Shown: positions 45,048-53,475, counted from the stretch's first letter. The stretch: DNA of 64,000 bases from JAIEPT01 sp038217425 (GCA_038217425.1 JBBQPM010000003.1:79746-143745), one strand, 5' to 3'. The notes: generated by a model not told the origin, from the sequence alone. Translations and numbers: made by a program.

Positions 45048-45668
45048 ATGGCCAGTGAAATTCAGTATGCCCACTCCGCCAGCAGCGAAACCTTGTACGC
45101 CATCGTGCGGTCCCGGGATGCCCTGGTGCTGCAGCCGTCGATCCCGGGGTTCGTCGCTTACAACGGTGCGTTCCGCAACGACTACGCCATCCCGCTCGCC
45201 GAGCAGGGGTCCTCGCAGCACTACGTCGGCTCGATCCCCGCTATCGACGCCGGTTGGTATCACGTCGCCGTCTACCACCAGGCCGGCGGCAGCGTCGCGG
45301 AGAGCGATCCGCCGTTGTTCCAGGGAGTCTTCTCCTGGAGCGGCGCCGTCCTGATGAGCCTCGCCGATATCGTCGCCAAGTTGCCCTCGGCCCTGGTCTC
45401 TGGCAACATCGCCGCGTCCGTTCAAGATCTGCCGACGGCACTTCAGAACGCCCTCAGCGACAATCTCCTCGACCGCGCCCACGCCATCGAAACCGACTTC
45501 ACCCTGCGCCAGACGCTCCGCCTGCTCTTGGCCGCCCTGGCCGGGAAACTCTCCGGCGCCGGCGGCACGAGCATCGCCGTCCGCGACGTCAACGATTCCA
45601 AAAACCGCATCCAGGCCACGGTCGACGCCCTCGGCAATCGCACCGCCCTCACCCTCGACGCGAGCTAA
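45048..45668 (+). CDS. hypothetical protein of the head module
   Basis: 206 residues from the ATG at 45048 (MASEIQYAHSASSETLYAIV), preceded by GGAG. The frame upstream runs through a palindromic repeat and is not coding. The first ~95 residues look like an Ig- or carbohydrate-binding-like beta domain (VAYNGAFRNDYAIPLAEQG, GWYHVAVYHQAGGSVAES). The C-terminal part is helical (LRQTLRLLLAALAGKLSG) and ends with SKNRIQATVDALGNRTA. It may be a head decoration or neck component, judged only by position after the capsid gene. Confidence 0.75.
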   Translation: MASEIQYAHSASSETLYAIVRSRDALVLQPSIPGFVAYNGAFRNDYAIPLAEQGSSQHYVGSIPAIDAGWYHVAVYHQAGGSVAESDPPLFQGVFSWSGAVLMSLADIVAKLPSALVSGNIAASVQDLPTALQNALSDNLLDRAHAIETDFTLRQTLRLLLAALAGKLSGAGGTSIAVRDVNDSKNRIQATVDALGNRTALTLDAS

Positions 45669-45671
45669 ACC

Positions 45672-46163
45672 ATGTTTCCCCCCGCGTATTTTCCGCCGCC
45701 GCTGTTCACGCCGAGCTACTTCCCGCCCGGCTTCCCGACGACCCCGACCTGCGTCGTCCGCCTGCTGCTGGTCTGGCAGCCGACGCTCCCCTTCGCCCTT
45801 TCCCTCCGAGGATCCCCCATGGACAAAACGCTACGACTGATTCGCGCCCAGGATGTCGTACTCGAGGGAAAGTTGACGCCGCCCGGCTCGATCGCGGGCT
45901 GGTCGCTCGCCTTCACGGTGCGCGATTGCCTGGGGGGAACGCTCGTCCTCAGCAAGACGACGGCGGCAGGTATTTCAATCGCCGACGCGGGCCGCGGCGT
46001 GATTCGCATCACGCTCGCCAGGTTGGATACGGCGAGTCTGGAGCCGTCGATCAACCTGGGCGTCGGCGCCGGGTACGTCTGGGACGTGAAGCGCACCGAC
46101 GTCGGCCACAACCTGGTGCTGGCGCGCGGGCAACTCGTGCTCGAGCGCGAAGTCACCGCCTAA
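45672..46163 (+). CDS. small beta-sandwich protein, perhaps baseplate/BppU-like
   Basis: 163 residues from the ATG at 45672, 3 nt after the previous stop; a second in-frame ATG at 45819 (MDKTLRLIRAQ) has GAGG upstream and could be the real start or an internal one. The N-terminal ~45 residues are Pro/Phe/Tyr-rich (FPPAYFPPPLFTPSYFPPGF). The rest reads as a compact beta fold with WSLAFTVRDCLGGTLVLS and GYVWDVKRTDVGHNLVLARG, reminiscent of BppU-type N-terminal domains. The similarity is loose, and a structural role in a virion is inferred from context. Confidence 0.6.
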   Translation: MFPPAYFPPPLFTPSYFPPGFPTTPTCVVRLLLVWQPTLPFALSLRGSPMDKTLRLIRAQDVVLEGKLTPPGSIAGWSLAFTVRDCLGGTLVLSKTTAAGISIADAGRGVIRITLARLDTASLEPSINLGVGAGYVWDVKRTDVGHNLVLARGQLVLEREVTA

Positions 46164-46181
46164 TTCTACAGCGCTATCTTC

Positions 46182-46291
46182 TCCCCTCTCCCTCCGGGAG
46201 AGGGGCGGGGGTGAGGGGGAAATGGCTCAACTCTCAATAGCTCGGCTATTCCCCCTCACCCCCAACCCCTCTCCCGGAGGGAGAGGGGAGT
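46182..46291. repeat. CTCCGGGAG-type palindromic element
   Basis: The element opens TCCCCTCTCCCTCCGGGAGA and continues GGGGCGGGGGTGAGGGG; the other end is the mirror image, ccctcacccccaacccc then TCTCCCGGAGGGAGAGGGG. Together with the repeat at 46361-46473 it fills the 334-nt gap between the two structural genes; I see no gene in that gap. Confidence 0.85.
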
Positions 46292-46360
46292 AAATGCTTC
46301 CTGTATTTGAAGTTACTGCAACACCCTGCTAGTTTCTAGCGATGTAGTACTAACCTCTCA

Positions 46361-46473
46361 TTGGAGGCTCCGCCTCGCTGGACATGAAAACTGACGGGAA
46401 ATTGCACGTAGTTGCAAAGACTCGAGGCAGAGCCTCTGGGCAGTGCGTTCCCGGGCAGAGCCCGGGAACGAGG
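46361..46473. repeat. compound palindrome before the connector-like gene
   Basis: Three short palindromic pieces follow each other: GGAGGCTCCGCCTC, GAGGCAGAGCCTC, and CGTTCCCGGGCAGAGCCCGG with its mirror tail GAACG. The open frame of the following gene can be extended through this DNA, but its ATG at 46498 has AAGGA upstream and is preferred. It is non-coding repeat DNA of the REP-like type. Confidence 0.75.
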
Positions 46474-46497
46474 ATTTTCTTGAAAGGACCAACGCTC

Positions 46498-47556
46498 ATG
46501 ATGGACCTCATCTCGCGCTCCCGGGGTTGCTGCAACCTCCCCGCGGGCGCCTCCACCGGCGCCGAACTCGCCACGCTCGACGGCCTCATCGCCGCCGCCA
46601 GCCGGGCGATCGAAAATTACTGCGGACGCCGATTCCACCTCGAAACCCGCGACGAACTCCACGACGGCGTCGCCGATCGCCGACTCCTCCTCGAGCATCA
46701 TCCGCTCGTGCGCATCGACCGCGTCGCCTGCCGGCCGACCGCCGTCTTGACCACTGCCAGCGCCACCGGCTCCCGCGCCAGCGTCCATGTCAGTGACACC
46801 GGGTTGTCACTGACCCGGCTCGAAGCCGGCAGCGCTTCGGTCGAAACCGTCGACTTCGCCGACGCTCCGACAGTCGCGGAACTCGCGGGCGCCGTCAACG
46901 ACCTCGGCGACTGGTCGGCCCTCGTGACGCACGCCTCGTACGCCGACTATGCGAGCGCGGACCTCGCCCGCTTTCCCGGCGCCCAACCCGCGCTCGACTC
47001 CCCGGCCCAGCTCCGCATGCACGTCGAGGAGGTCGGCGATTTCCTCGTCGACGAAAGTCACGGCTACCTCCTCCGCGACGCGCTCTGGACGGGCGGCACG
47101 CGCTTCTGGCGCATCCAGTCAGACCAGGCGCGATCCCGGCGCCTCGCCGCGTTACGAAATCCCCGGCTCGTGCCGACTGCTCCTGAACCCTTACCGCAAC
47201 TTTCGGGTGTGACCATGCTGACCGCGCTCAACGTGACGTGCTCGATCTTCCGCGCGGGCAACGCGCCTCCGGATCCCCCCGACGTCGCGAACGTCGCCGG
47301 CTTCTTGCAGGCCGCGGGTTGGCCCAACGCCGCGCCGAGTCGGCCCTACTCGCACACGTTGCTCGTGGAGACGGGCGTCGATCTGCGCGACGACTACGAC
47401 GCCGGCGTCGTCGGAACGAATGCCGACACGGTCTACGTCGCCGACACGCCGTTCGCGGTAATTTTCGTCGAGCGCCTGCAGCGAGGCGCCCCCGGAGATC
47501 ATCTGCGTGCGTATCTCGACCGCCAGGTGCCGACCTGGCCGACCACGGATCTTTAA
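46498..47556 (+). CDS. head-tail connector-like protein, probable fusion
   Basis: 352 residues from ATG 46498/46501. The first ~200 residues resemble gp6-type head-tail connectors (ATLDGLIAAASRAIENYCGR, then RRFHLETRDELHDG and LLLEHHPLVRIDRVACRPTA). From about residue 240 a second unit begins with an internal Met (MLTALNVTCSIFRAGNAPPD) and includes LLVETGVDLRDDYDAGVVGT and AVIFVERLQRGAPGDHLRAY, which could be a head-closure or stopper-like domain. In most phages these are separate genes. The split is inferred from composition and the internal start-like junction. Confidence 0.72.
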   Translation: MMDLISRSRGCCNLPAGASTGAELATLDGLIAAASRAIENYCGRRFHLETRDELHDGVADRRLLLEHHPLVRIDRVACRPTAVLTTASATGSRASVHVSDTGLSLTRLEAGSASVETVDFADAPTVAELAGAVNDLGDWSALVTHASYADYASADLARFPGAQPALDSPAQLRMHVEEVGDFLVDESHGYLLRDALWTGGTRFWRIQSDQARSRRLAALRNPRLVPTAPEPLPQLSGVTMLTALNVTCSIFRAGNAPPDPPDVANVAGFLQAAGWPNAAPSRPYSHTLLVETGVDLRDDYDAGVVGTNADTVYVADTPFAVIFVERLQRGAPGDHLRAYLDRQVPTWPTTDL

Positions 47557-47561
47557 TTCCT

Positions 47562-47616
47562 GAGCCCGCAGCGCAAGCAAGGAATGCTTCAACCCTTGCT
47601 GGCGCTGCGGGCTCCC
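47562..47616. repeat. GAGCCCGC-family palindrome, copy 2
   Basis: It opens GAGCCCGCAGCGCAAGCAAG and closes with CTTGCTGGCGCTGCGGGCTC. It matches the copy at 41187-41241 almost base for base and separates the connector-like gene from the ParB-like gene. Confidence 0.83.
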
Positions 47617-47634
47617 AAACGAGGGAACCCTACC

Positions 47635-48180
47635 ATGCCCATCCGCCATCGCATCATTCGCCATCAGCGCGTCCGCGCCGGCGATCTCGTGCCGCACGAA
47701 CTCAACCCGCGTACCCACAGCGAGGCCCAGAAACGCGCGCTTCAAGGCCTCTACGAAGAAATCGGCTTCGCCCGCAGTCTGCTCGTCTATCCGCTTGCCG
47801 ACGGCCGACTCAAACTCATCGACGGCCATCTGCGCCGCGATCTCGACGCCGACATGCTCGTGGAGGTCGAAGTCGTCGACGTCACCGACGCCGAGGCGCG
47901 GGCGCTGCTCCTGGCCATCGACCCGCTCGCCCAGCTCGCCGGGTACGACGCGGAAATTCTCTCGGAGCTGCGGGCGATCACCGAGAAGGATTCCGCGGCG
48001 ATCAAGTCGCTCTGGGAAGTCCTCGAGTCGGCGAGTCAAAAGACACGGAAGGATCTCGAACAGTCCGAGGAGCCGGAACAATTTTTCATCCTCGTCACGT
48101 GTGCCGACGAGGCGGAGCAGCTCGAACTTTTGGAGCGCTTCGAGCAAGAGGGTTTGACGTGCCAGGCGAAAGCGGGGTGA
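47635..48180 (+). CDS. ParB/Srx-like nuclease-domain protein
   Basis: 181 residues from the ATG at 47635, with GAGGGA upstream. The ParB/sulfiredoxin-type domain is marked by DLVPHELNPRTHSEAQKRAL, a GFARSLLVYPLADG strand pair and KLIDGHLRRDLDADM, which stands for the usual D/G-GHxR motif. The C-terminal ~60 residues are helical and acidic. It lies 3 nt upstream of the ABC ATPase, forming a pair often seen next to phage genes. Possible DNA-binding or nuclease role; not a chromosomal partition protein by context. Confidence 0.82.
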   Translation: MPIRHRIIRHQRVRAGDLVPHELNPRTHSEAQKRALQGLYEEIGFARSLLVYPLADGRLKLIDGHLRRDLDADMLVEVEVVDVTDAEARALLLAIDPLAQLAGYDAEILSELRAITEKDSAAIKSLWEVLESASQKTRKDLEQSEEPEQFFILVTCADEAEQLELLERFEQEGLTCQAKAG

Positions 48181-48183
48181 GCC

Positions 48184-48744
48184 ATGAAGATCGTCGTCGA
48201 AACGCCTATCGCGTCGTCGCCGCGGGTGCAGCAGGTTCGCGGCATGTTCGATTTGCCCGCGGAGAAATCGAGCCGGCTCGAATGGCGTGCGGATCTGCCG
48301 CTCGAGGAACCGTGGCACATCGGGTTGATCGTCGGGCCGTCGGGCTGCGGCAAGTCGACGCTGGCCCGGCATCTGTTTCCGGGGCGGACGCAGGAGCCCG
48401 CGGGGTTCGCGGAGTGGACGGGCCGAGGCGCCGTCGTCGATGCGTTCCCGGCCGGGATGCCGATCAAGGAGATCGTGCTGCTCCTCTCCGCGGTCGGTTT
48501 CGCGTCGCCCCCCGCCTGGCTTCGGCCTTACCGCGTCCTGTCGACGGGACAACAGTTTCGCGTCGCCCTCGCCCTGCGGTTGGCGTACGCGGACCCGGCC
48601 CAGCCGATCGTCTTCGACGAATACACCAGCGTCGTCGATCGCACGGTCGCGCAGATCGGCAGCGCCGCGGTCAGCAAACTCCTGCGCGCCCGCGGCCAGC
48701 GTTTCGTCGCGGTGACGTGTCATGAAGACGTGGCTTTCTGTCCA
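48184..48744 (+). pseudogene. ABC-type ATPase truncated at its H-loop by an integrated element
   Basis: About 185 codons from the ATG at 48184. It carries Walker A LIVGPSGCGKSTLARHLF, the signature LSTGQQFRVALALRL, Walker B PIVFDEYTSVVD and the H-loop VAVTCHEDV. At that point the sequence enters the 16-bp direct repeat (48729-48744) and changes to low-GC DNA. No ABC domain C-terminus is found downstream. The frame stays open through 28 more codons into the serine recombinase, so a 776-residue fusion ORF (48184-50514) exists on paper. The gene pairs with the upstream ParB-like gene and was probably part of the head module or its cargo. Confidence 0.72.
48729..48744. other. probable attL core of the recombinase element
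   Basis: The 16 bases CGTGGCTTTCTGTCCA occur here and again, in the same orientation, at 53246-53261. This copy lies exactly where the ABC ATPase frame departs from family sequence, and 85 nt before the recombinase start. That is the expected place for an attachment site of a large serine recombinase. Confidence 0.7.
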
Positions 48745-48828
48745 TTTTCCAGTATAAATAACTTGTATCTAGGTGTTATGCGTTATCACGCCAACAAAAT
48801 CCTTTGTTTTTTGGGAGGTATTCCTGCC

Positions 48829-50514
48829 ATGATCGCCTACAGCTATATCCGGTTCTCCTCGAAACGCCAAGCCAAAGGCGATTCCAGGAAACGCCAGCTT
48901 GAAGACACCGAGCGGTATTGCCAGAGGCATGGCCTAACCCTCGCCGACGAGAACTACGTCGGCCTTGGCGTGTCGGCCCACAGCGGCAAGCATTTAAAAG
49001 AGTGTACGGACGCCTCGAACGAGCGAGGCTTGTGGTTGTTTCTTGAAGGGATTCGACAGGGAAAAATTCGCCCTGGCTCTTATCTCGTCATCGAGAATCT
49101 TGATCGTTTGAGCCGTGAAGAGATTGACAGAGCGATGGCGGTCTTCTCGCAGATCCTTCGCGCGGGCATCACGATCTGCACGACTTCACCAGAACGGCAA
49201 TACACGCAAGCGAGTCTTCAAAAAATCGGTGACGTTCTGGAGTGCGTTCTCCATTTCGTTTTGGCGAATGAGGAAAGCAACAAGAAGAGCGAACGACTTC
49301 GCAAAAGATGGGAAACAAATCGTAGGGAGGGCCGCAAGATTGGCGGTCTTTGCCCTTCATGGCTGCAATGGAAGCCGAAAACGAAGGAATACATCTTGAT
49401 CCCAGAGAAGGCGAAAATCGTCAAGAAGATATTTGAGTTGGCGGCGACGGGTATCGGCTCGTACTCGCTCATTCGCCACCTGAACGAGCGTGGCATTTCC
49501 AGCATCGGGACAAGCAAGATCGGCTGGCACTACTCCTACATTTCGCTCATTCTGCGCTCGCGTGCCGCCATCGGGGAGCGAGTCTATTATCGCAAAGAGG
49601 GGAACAAGCGCGTTCCTGACACCATCGACAAGAATCACTTCCCGCCAGTCGTGGACGAAGGGCTATTCTACCGCGTACAAGACATCATCAACAACCGCAC
49701 GACGCATTTCAGGGGACGCGGAAGCAAGAAGATTCAAAACCTATTCGCGGGGCTTCTTTACGACGCCAGAGACGGCGGCAGTCTTACGTATAACCGACAC
49801 CCGAAATACTCGCACATCAGCTCCAGTAGCGCACTTCGAGGAATTTCCAAAACGCCGATGATAAGGTTCCCGTACGAAGAACTGGAAACGTCAATCCTGA
49901 TTCACCTGAAAGAATTGGTCGATCAAGACTTCTTCGACAACGAGCCGGACGATCAAGGCAACCTTATCGCTCAAAGCGAGGGCGAGTTGGCGAGAGTGCG
50001 AAGTGAACTGCACGACCTGAAAAAGGAAGTGCTGGCTGGAAGACCATACAAGCACGTCCGAGACTTGATTGAGGGCATGGCGGAACAAGAGGGAACGCTA
50101 CTCGCGACCATCGAGGTTTTGAGGGCCAAGAATTCTAACGATAAACAAGCCGTTTTGAGCGACGTGTTCGAGATCGTCGACGAAATGGTCAAAGTGAGGC
50201 TATCCGGCGACAAGAAGGCGCTCCACTACTTGCGAGAACGACTTCAGGGCAGCATTCGCCGTTTGCTGGAGTCGGTATATCTGCTGATCGCGACCATGAA
50301 GGCCGAAGTGCGACGACCAGGGTATCACATGGAGAAACGGTTAGTGGCAGAACTACGATTCCGTTCGGGAAAGACTCGGCAATTCGCGCTGCGTTACCAC
50401 TGCGGAGAGGTGACGTTCGTTGACTGGGAACCACTTTGCTCGTTGACAGAATTACCCAACGATTTCAAGCGAAACGACCCCGGCGCGATCTTGGACGGAA
50501 AAAATTCCTGGTGA
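48829..50514 (+). CDS. large serine recombinase (integrase)
   Basis: 561 residues from the ATG at 48829 (MIAYSYIRFSSKRQAKGDSR); the preceding GGGAGG is a good ribosome site, so the in-frame fusion to the ATPase fragment is probably not the main product. The resolvase domain shows the catalytic Ser in YIRFSSKRQ, ARG residues in the same helix, and VIENLDRLSREEIDRAM. The recombinase domain follows (IGGLCPSWLQWKPK, HLNERGISSIGT, LILRSRAAIGERVYY). The usual zinc ribbon lacks clear Cys pairs (LLYDARDGGSLTYNRHPKYS). A coiled coil follows near residues 370-430 (ELARVRSELHDLKKEVL). Likely catalyses attP x attB integration. Confidence 0.9.
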   Translation: MIAYSYIRFSSKRQAKGDSRKRQLEDTERYCQRHGLTLADENYVGLGVSAHSGKHLKECTDASNERGLWLFLEGIRQGKIRPGSYLVIENLDRLSREEIDRAMAVFSQILRAGITICTTSPERQYTQASLQKIGDVLECVLHFVLANEESNKKSERLRKRWETNRREGRKIGGLCPSWLQWKPKTKEYILIPEKAKIVKKIFELAATGIGSYSLIRHLNERGISSIGTSKIGWHYSYISLILRSRAAIGERVYYRKEGNKRVPDTIDKNHFPPVVDEGLFYRVQDIINNRTTHFRGRGSKKIQNLFAGLLYDARDGGSLTYNRHPKYSHISSSSALRGISKTPMIRFPYEELETSILIHLKELVDQDFFDNEPDDQGNLIAQSEGELARVRSELHDLKKEVLAGRPYKHVRDLIEGMAEQEGTLLATIEVLRAKNSNDKQAVLSDVFEIVDEMVKVRLSGDKKALHYLRERLQGSIRRLLESVYLLIATMKAEVRRPGYHMEKRLVAELRFRSGKTRQFALRYHCGEVTFVDWEPLCSLTELPNDFKRNDPGAILDGKNSW

Positions 50515-50674
50515 AATGACGGAACTGGACTTGAACGAAACGCCCGACCAGTTAGACTAAACAAAAGTCAGGGTGACGCGGTGGGAGTACCTTCGCGTTG
50601 CCGTCCCAAGTCGGGACAAGCCACATCACTAGCGTCTAGCAGGCGCAGTGGCCAAGAAGGTCAAAGGAGAGTCC

Positions 50675-51127
50675 ATGAATCCTGAAATCTTACAAACCAT
50701 CAACAACCTACGCGATGCAAACCAGAAGGCAAATCGCGTAAGTGATCAGGCCGCATCGTACATTCGTGAAATCGAATCGATGCTCACCGATTCCCAAATC
50801 ACCACCGAAGCCGAAATCGAAGTCTCCGCTTTCATTAAGCTGAAACATAACCTAATCGAAAAACGATCCAGAATCCTCGTTGGTATAGCGGAATACATCG
50901 AGGGCGAAGAAGGCCCCGAAGAGCTTGATACTTCCTGGAAGCCTTGGGCGGAATGTGATCGAACCACGAAATTGTTAACGAGCGCCGCTGTTCCAAAATT
51001 GCTCGAAGAGATTGCGAAGAAGATCAACACGGATAGCATCTATGCTGACAACGCAACCGCAGCGCTTAACAAACCGATCCCGCCAGCGCCTCCCTCACCG
51101 CCTCCTCCCCCATCGAGGAGACGCTAA
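50675..51127 (+). CDS. hypothetical helical protein, cargo of the recombinase element
   Basis: 150 residues from the ATG at 50675, which has AAGGAGA eight bases upstream; a GTG at 50648 is also in frame. The protein is helical and coiled-coil-like (INNLRDANQKANRVSDQAAS, FIKLKHNLIEKRSRILVGIA) and ends in a proline run (PPAPPSPPPPPSRRR). No catalytic motif or membrane segment is visible. It is followed directly, TAA then ATG, by the membrane protein gene, so the two are coupled. Confidence 0.75.
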   Translation: MNPEILQTINNLRDANQKANRVSDQAASYIREIESMLTDSQITTEAEIEVSAFIKLKHNLIEKRSRILVGIAEYIEGEEGPEELDTSWKPWAECDRTTKLLTSAAVPKLLEEIAKKINTDSIYADNATAALNKPIPPAPPSPPPPPSRRR

Positions 51128-51478
51128 ATGGCCACTGCAAAACAACTCCCAATACCGACTTGTACGCTTATACGTCTCTGCTACATGGCGGTAGGCCAGT
51201 TTCCGGTTTTGCTGATTTTTGCCGGAATGGGCGGATCGATTCATTACTTCGCATTTTTTCCAAGCGGCATGATCGCCCTTGGCGGGCTGAAACTTGCGTT
51301 CGGCTGTGAGCCCGCAAAATTGCTGATTGATTTGACTGGAATCGTTGGAGCATTGCGGCGAAACGACGTCGAGAAGCCAGTTTCATCTGCGATGAAAAGC
51401 GAATGGCAAACAGCGCGGAAACGAATTGCGGACGAGAAAGACCCTGCGCCAGTAGCAAAGGTTGACTATAAGCTTTAA
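51128..51478 (+). CDS. small two-TM membrane protein, cargo of the recombinase element
   Basis: 116 residues, starting immediately after the previous stop codon. Two hydrophobic segments are visible, VGQFPVLLIFAGMGGSIHYF and FFPSGMIALGGLKLAFG, followed by a charged C-terminal tail (SAMKSEWQTARKRIADEKD). I do not recognise the family. With the upstream helical protein and the downstream HNH-type gene it forms a three-gene plus-strand block. Confidence 0.78.
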   Translation: MATAKQLPIPTCTLIRLCYMAVGQFPVLLIFAGMGGSIHYFAFFPSGMIALGGLKLAFGCEPAKLLIDLTGIVGALRRNDVEKPVSSAMKSEWQTARKRIADEKDPAPVAKVDYKL

Positions 51479-51512
51479 CCTGGTCGCGATTCCGGTAGCA
51501 TGAGGTGACGCG

Positions 51513-52739
51513 ATGAAGCGAACAAAGATAATCGTTCCGCCAAAATGCTGCATGTATTGCGACAGGCCCACAAGAAGGGGAAATAAAGGAGAGCACGTTG
51601 TACCAGAAAAACTCGCCGGAAAAAGAACCCTGAACCACGGTTCTGGTAAGCGCGTTTGCGAAAAATGCAACATTTCATTCTCTGGTATCGACAAGACCCT
51701 TTCCTCGCGCTCAATGCTCTCGATTATCGCCTCACAGCAGATCAACGCTCATCTCTGGCAAGTCTGGGATATTGACCATCAATCCAACAATACCTTGGTA
51801 GAGGCGTTGCCGGTTTGGGATGGAGACAAAATGCTAGAGCTAAAATGGTGGCCGCAGATCGCCTTTGGTGGGCGACGAGTTGAAATTCGTGGGGACAAGA
51901 AGGAAATGTTTTCCTTCAGCGTGGACGATTATCGCAAAGTGATGATCAAGGCGGCAAAGATTGCTTGCTGGCGATACTCGCACGGCGAGGCCAAGTTTAT
52001 ACATCCTGAACGAATGCAGCCCGAAATCCTTCAGCGTGATTGTTGGTTTCTTCCACGCGTGTTCGCAAGAAAGAAAATCTGCCAAATAGCCGCAAACATT
52101 GACGACCAGTCTTTTACGCTGCGTTTCATCAGTGACGAGGATAGAAGGCACGCCTTGAACGCATTGTCAAAACTGACGGATGCTGAGAAGTTTCCCCACA
52201 CCATGGAGCGGCTCAGCTCAAGAGAGCCAGTGGCAGCCTTTCACTTCGACGTCAACGAAGTTTGTCGGGCCTTAATGAAGATCGGCCTCAACCTAGTTGC
52301 CGATTGCACCACCAACACTCCTATCAACTCACGAAATTTTGGATGGGCGATGTCTAGGATTACGGGTGCTACGACCCTTTCTGTTTGTGAGTTGGACAAT
52401 AACGGCTTCATTGAGCAGCAGAACCTGCTGGGCGCAGACCCAGCCGAAAGGAGCCACCGCTTCCTGCTTCAACACATCAACGGATTTTGGAACGTGCATT
52501 CCAGCTTTTTTGGTGGCCGCGTTGAATCCGTCATTAAATTTCCTGGTTCAAACAACGAATCCTGGCGGTCGTGTGAGATCATTGCCCCATTTGCCACTAA
52601 AGACTGGATCTATCACAAGAGCAAAGTCCTGAAGTCGTTTTCATGGCGATTTCAATGGACGGATATGACAAAAATCATTCCGTGCTTCAAGACGCGATAC
52701 TCCGGGTTCGGCATGTCCATAACGAGGCAACGAAAATAA
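51513..52739 (+). CDS. HNH-type zinc-binding protein, possible nuclease
   Basis: 408 residues with GAGGTGA before the ATG. The N-terminus has a four-cysteine HNH-like layout: CCMYCDRPTRRGNKGEHVVP followed by VCEKCNISFSGIDKTLSSR. The GEHVVP with its His and the paired CxxC are the expected metal and catalytic elements of an HNH_5-type endonuclease. The remaining ~340 residues are an unrecognised domain (CWRYSHGEAKFIHPE, LQHINGFWNVHSSFFGGRV). It lies 35 nt after the membrane protein gene. A role as an effector nuclease is conceivable but not shown. Confidence 0.72.
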   Translation: MKRTKIIVPPKCCMYCDRPTRRGNKGEHVVPEKLAGKRTLNHGSGKRVCEKCNISFSGIDKTLSSRSMLSIIASQQINAHLWQVWDIDHQSNNTLVEALPVWDGDKMLELKWWPQIAFGGRRVEIRGDKKEMFSFSVDDYRKVMIKAAKIACWRYSHGEAKFIHPERMQPEILQRDCWFLPRVFARKKICQIAANIDDQSFTLRFISDEDRRHALNALSKLTDAEKFPHTMERLSSREPVAAFHFDVNEVCRALMKIGLNLVADCTTNTPINSRNFGWAMSRITGATTLSVCELDNNGFIEQQNLLGADPAERSHRFLLQHINGFWNVHSSFFGGRVESVIKFPGSNNESWRSCEIIAPFATKDWIYHKSKVLKSFSWRFQWTDMTKIIPCFKTRYSGFGMSITRQRK

Positions 52740-52938
52740 AGTTTTGGGTTTGGCCCTGCTTCAAGATTGCCAGGAAGAACGCTATTTTGAATTAATCGAA
52801 CTACCGTCTTCAACTTCACAGGGGAACCAGCCACTGATAGTCCTGTGGGACCACCGATACGCACAGCGATGCCGACGAGCATCAGTGACTGCGCCTTCCC
52901 AAGTCTGTTTGACGAAATCACGAGCCGTCTTTTCTCCT

Positions 52939-53214
52939 TCAGCCGGTCGCGGAGTCGCCCAAACCCATTTCCGCCCTTCTTCTGGCTCGCACGTCCGCAA
53001 GCCAATCCTCATTTGTTACTTCGATCAAAAATTCCCGTAACGCATCCACCATACCTTGATTCCACGTCCATCTCTTTTCCTGCTTCCCCGCATCTCGAAG
53101 GCTAGCGAATTTCTGCATGAAAATTAGCCTATACGGCTCGTCGATGGCGTGCTCCGCATAGCCGTTGGCTTCCTTTTCCAGTTCCGCCCATTGATTCTCC
53201 ACTTTCGGAGTCAT
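52939..53214 (-). CDS. small hypothetical protein at the right end of the element
   Basis: 91 residues from the ATG at 53214, which has AGGAAAAG just upstream; the frame also runs back to a GTG at 53262 inside the putative att core, with GGAGG beyond it. The sequence is charged and helical (NQWAELEKEANGYAEHAIDE, LREFLIEVTNEDWLADV). No known domain is recognised. It is the only minus-strand gene of the 4.5-kb segment. A second short minus-strand frame (52782-53012) overlaps it and is not supported enough to list. Confidence 0.55.
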   Translation of the reverse strand: MTPKVENQWAELEKEANGYAEHAIDEPYRLIFMQKFASLRDAGKQEKRWTWNQGMVDALREFLIEVTNEDWLADVRARRRAEMGLGDSATG

Positions 53215-53245
53215 TCTTTTCCTGGGCGTTCGACTATAAGGCTGT

Positions 53246-53261
53246 CGTGGCTTTCTGTCCA
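53246..53261. other. probable attR core of the recombinase element
   Basis: Second, identical copy of CGTGGCTTTCTGTCCA, direct orientation, 4517 bp from the first. The bases after it (CTTTAACGCTCC) do not continue the ABC ATPase gene, so the flank to the right may be another element rather than the original host locus. Confidence 0.65.
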
Positions 53262-53475
53262 CTTTAACGCTCCTCCCGCAATCTGCGTTATAGGTTTTGA
53301 CCTAGCAAAATGTCGCCGTATCATGCCTTGTGAAAGGGCACGAAAGAGATGTATGGTTGATCGGTTACGCCGTCAATCTTGCAGAGTGACATTTCCTCAT
53401 GGGCAATCACGTCCATCGAAATGGCGAGGGGGAGTTGAGATGTGGGTGATTATTTAAATACCAGGGAGTGATCGA

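Noticed and set aside
48184..50514. A natural ABC ATPase-recombinase fusion enzyme
   Set aside because: The join coincides with a direct repeat and a composition change, and the recombinase has its own start and ribosome site; insertion is the simpler explanation.
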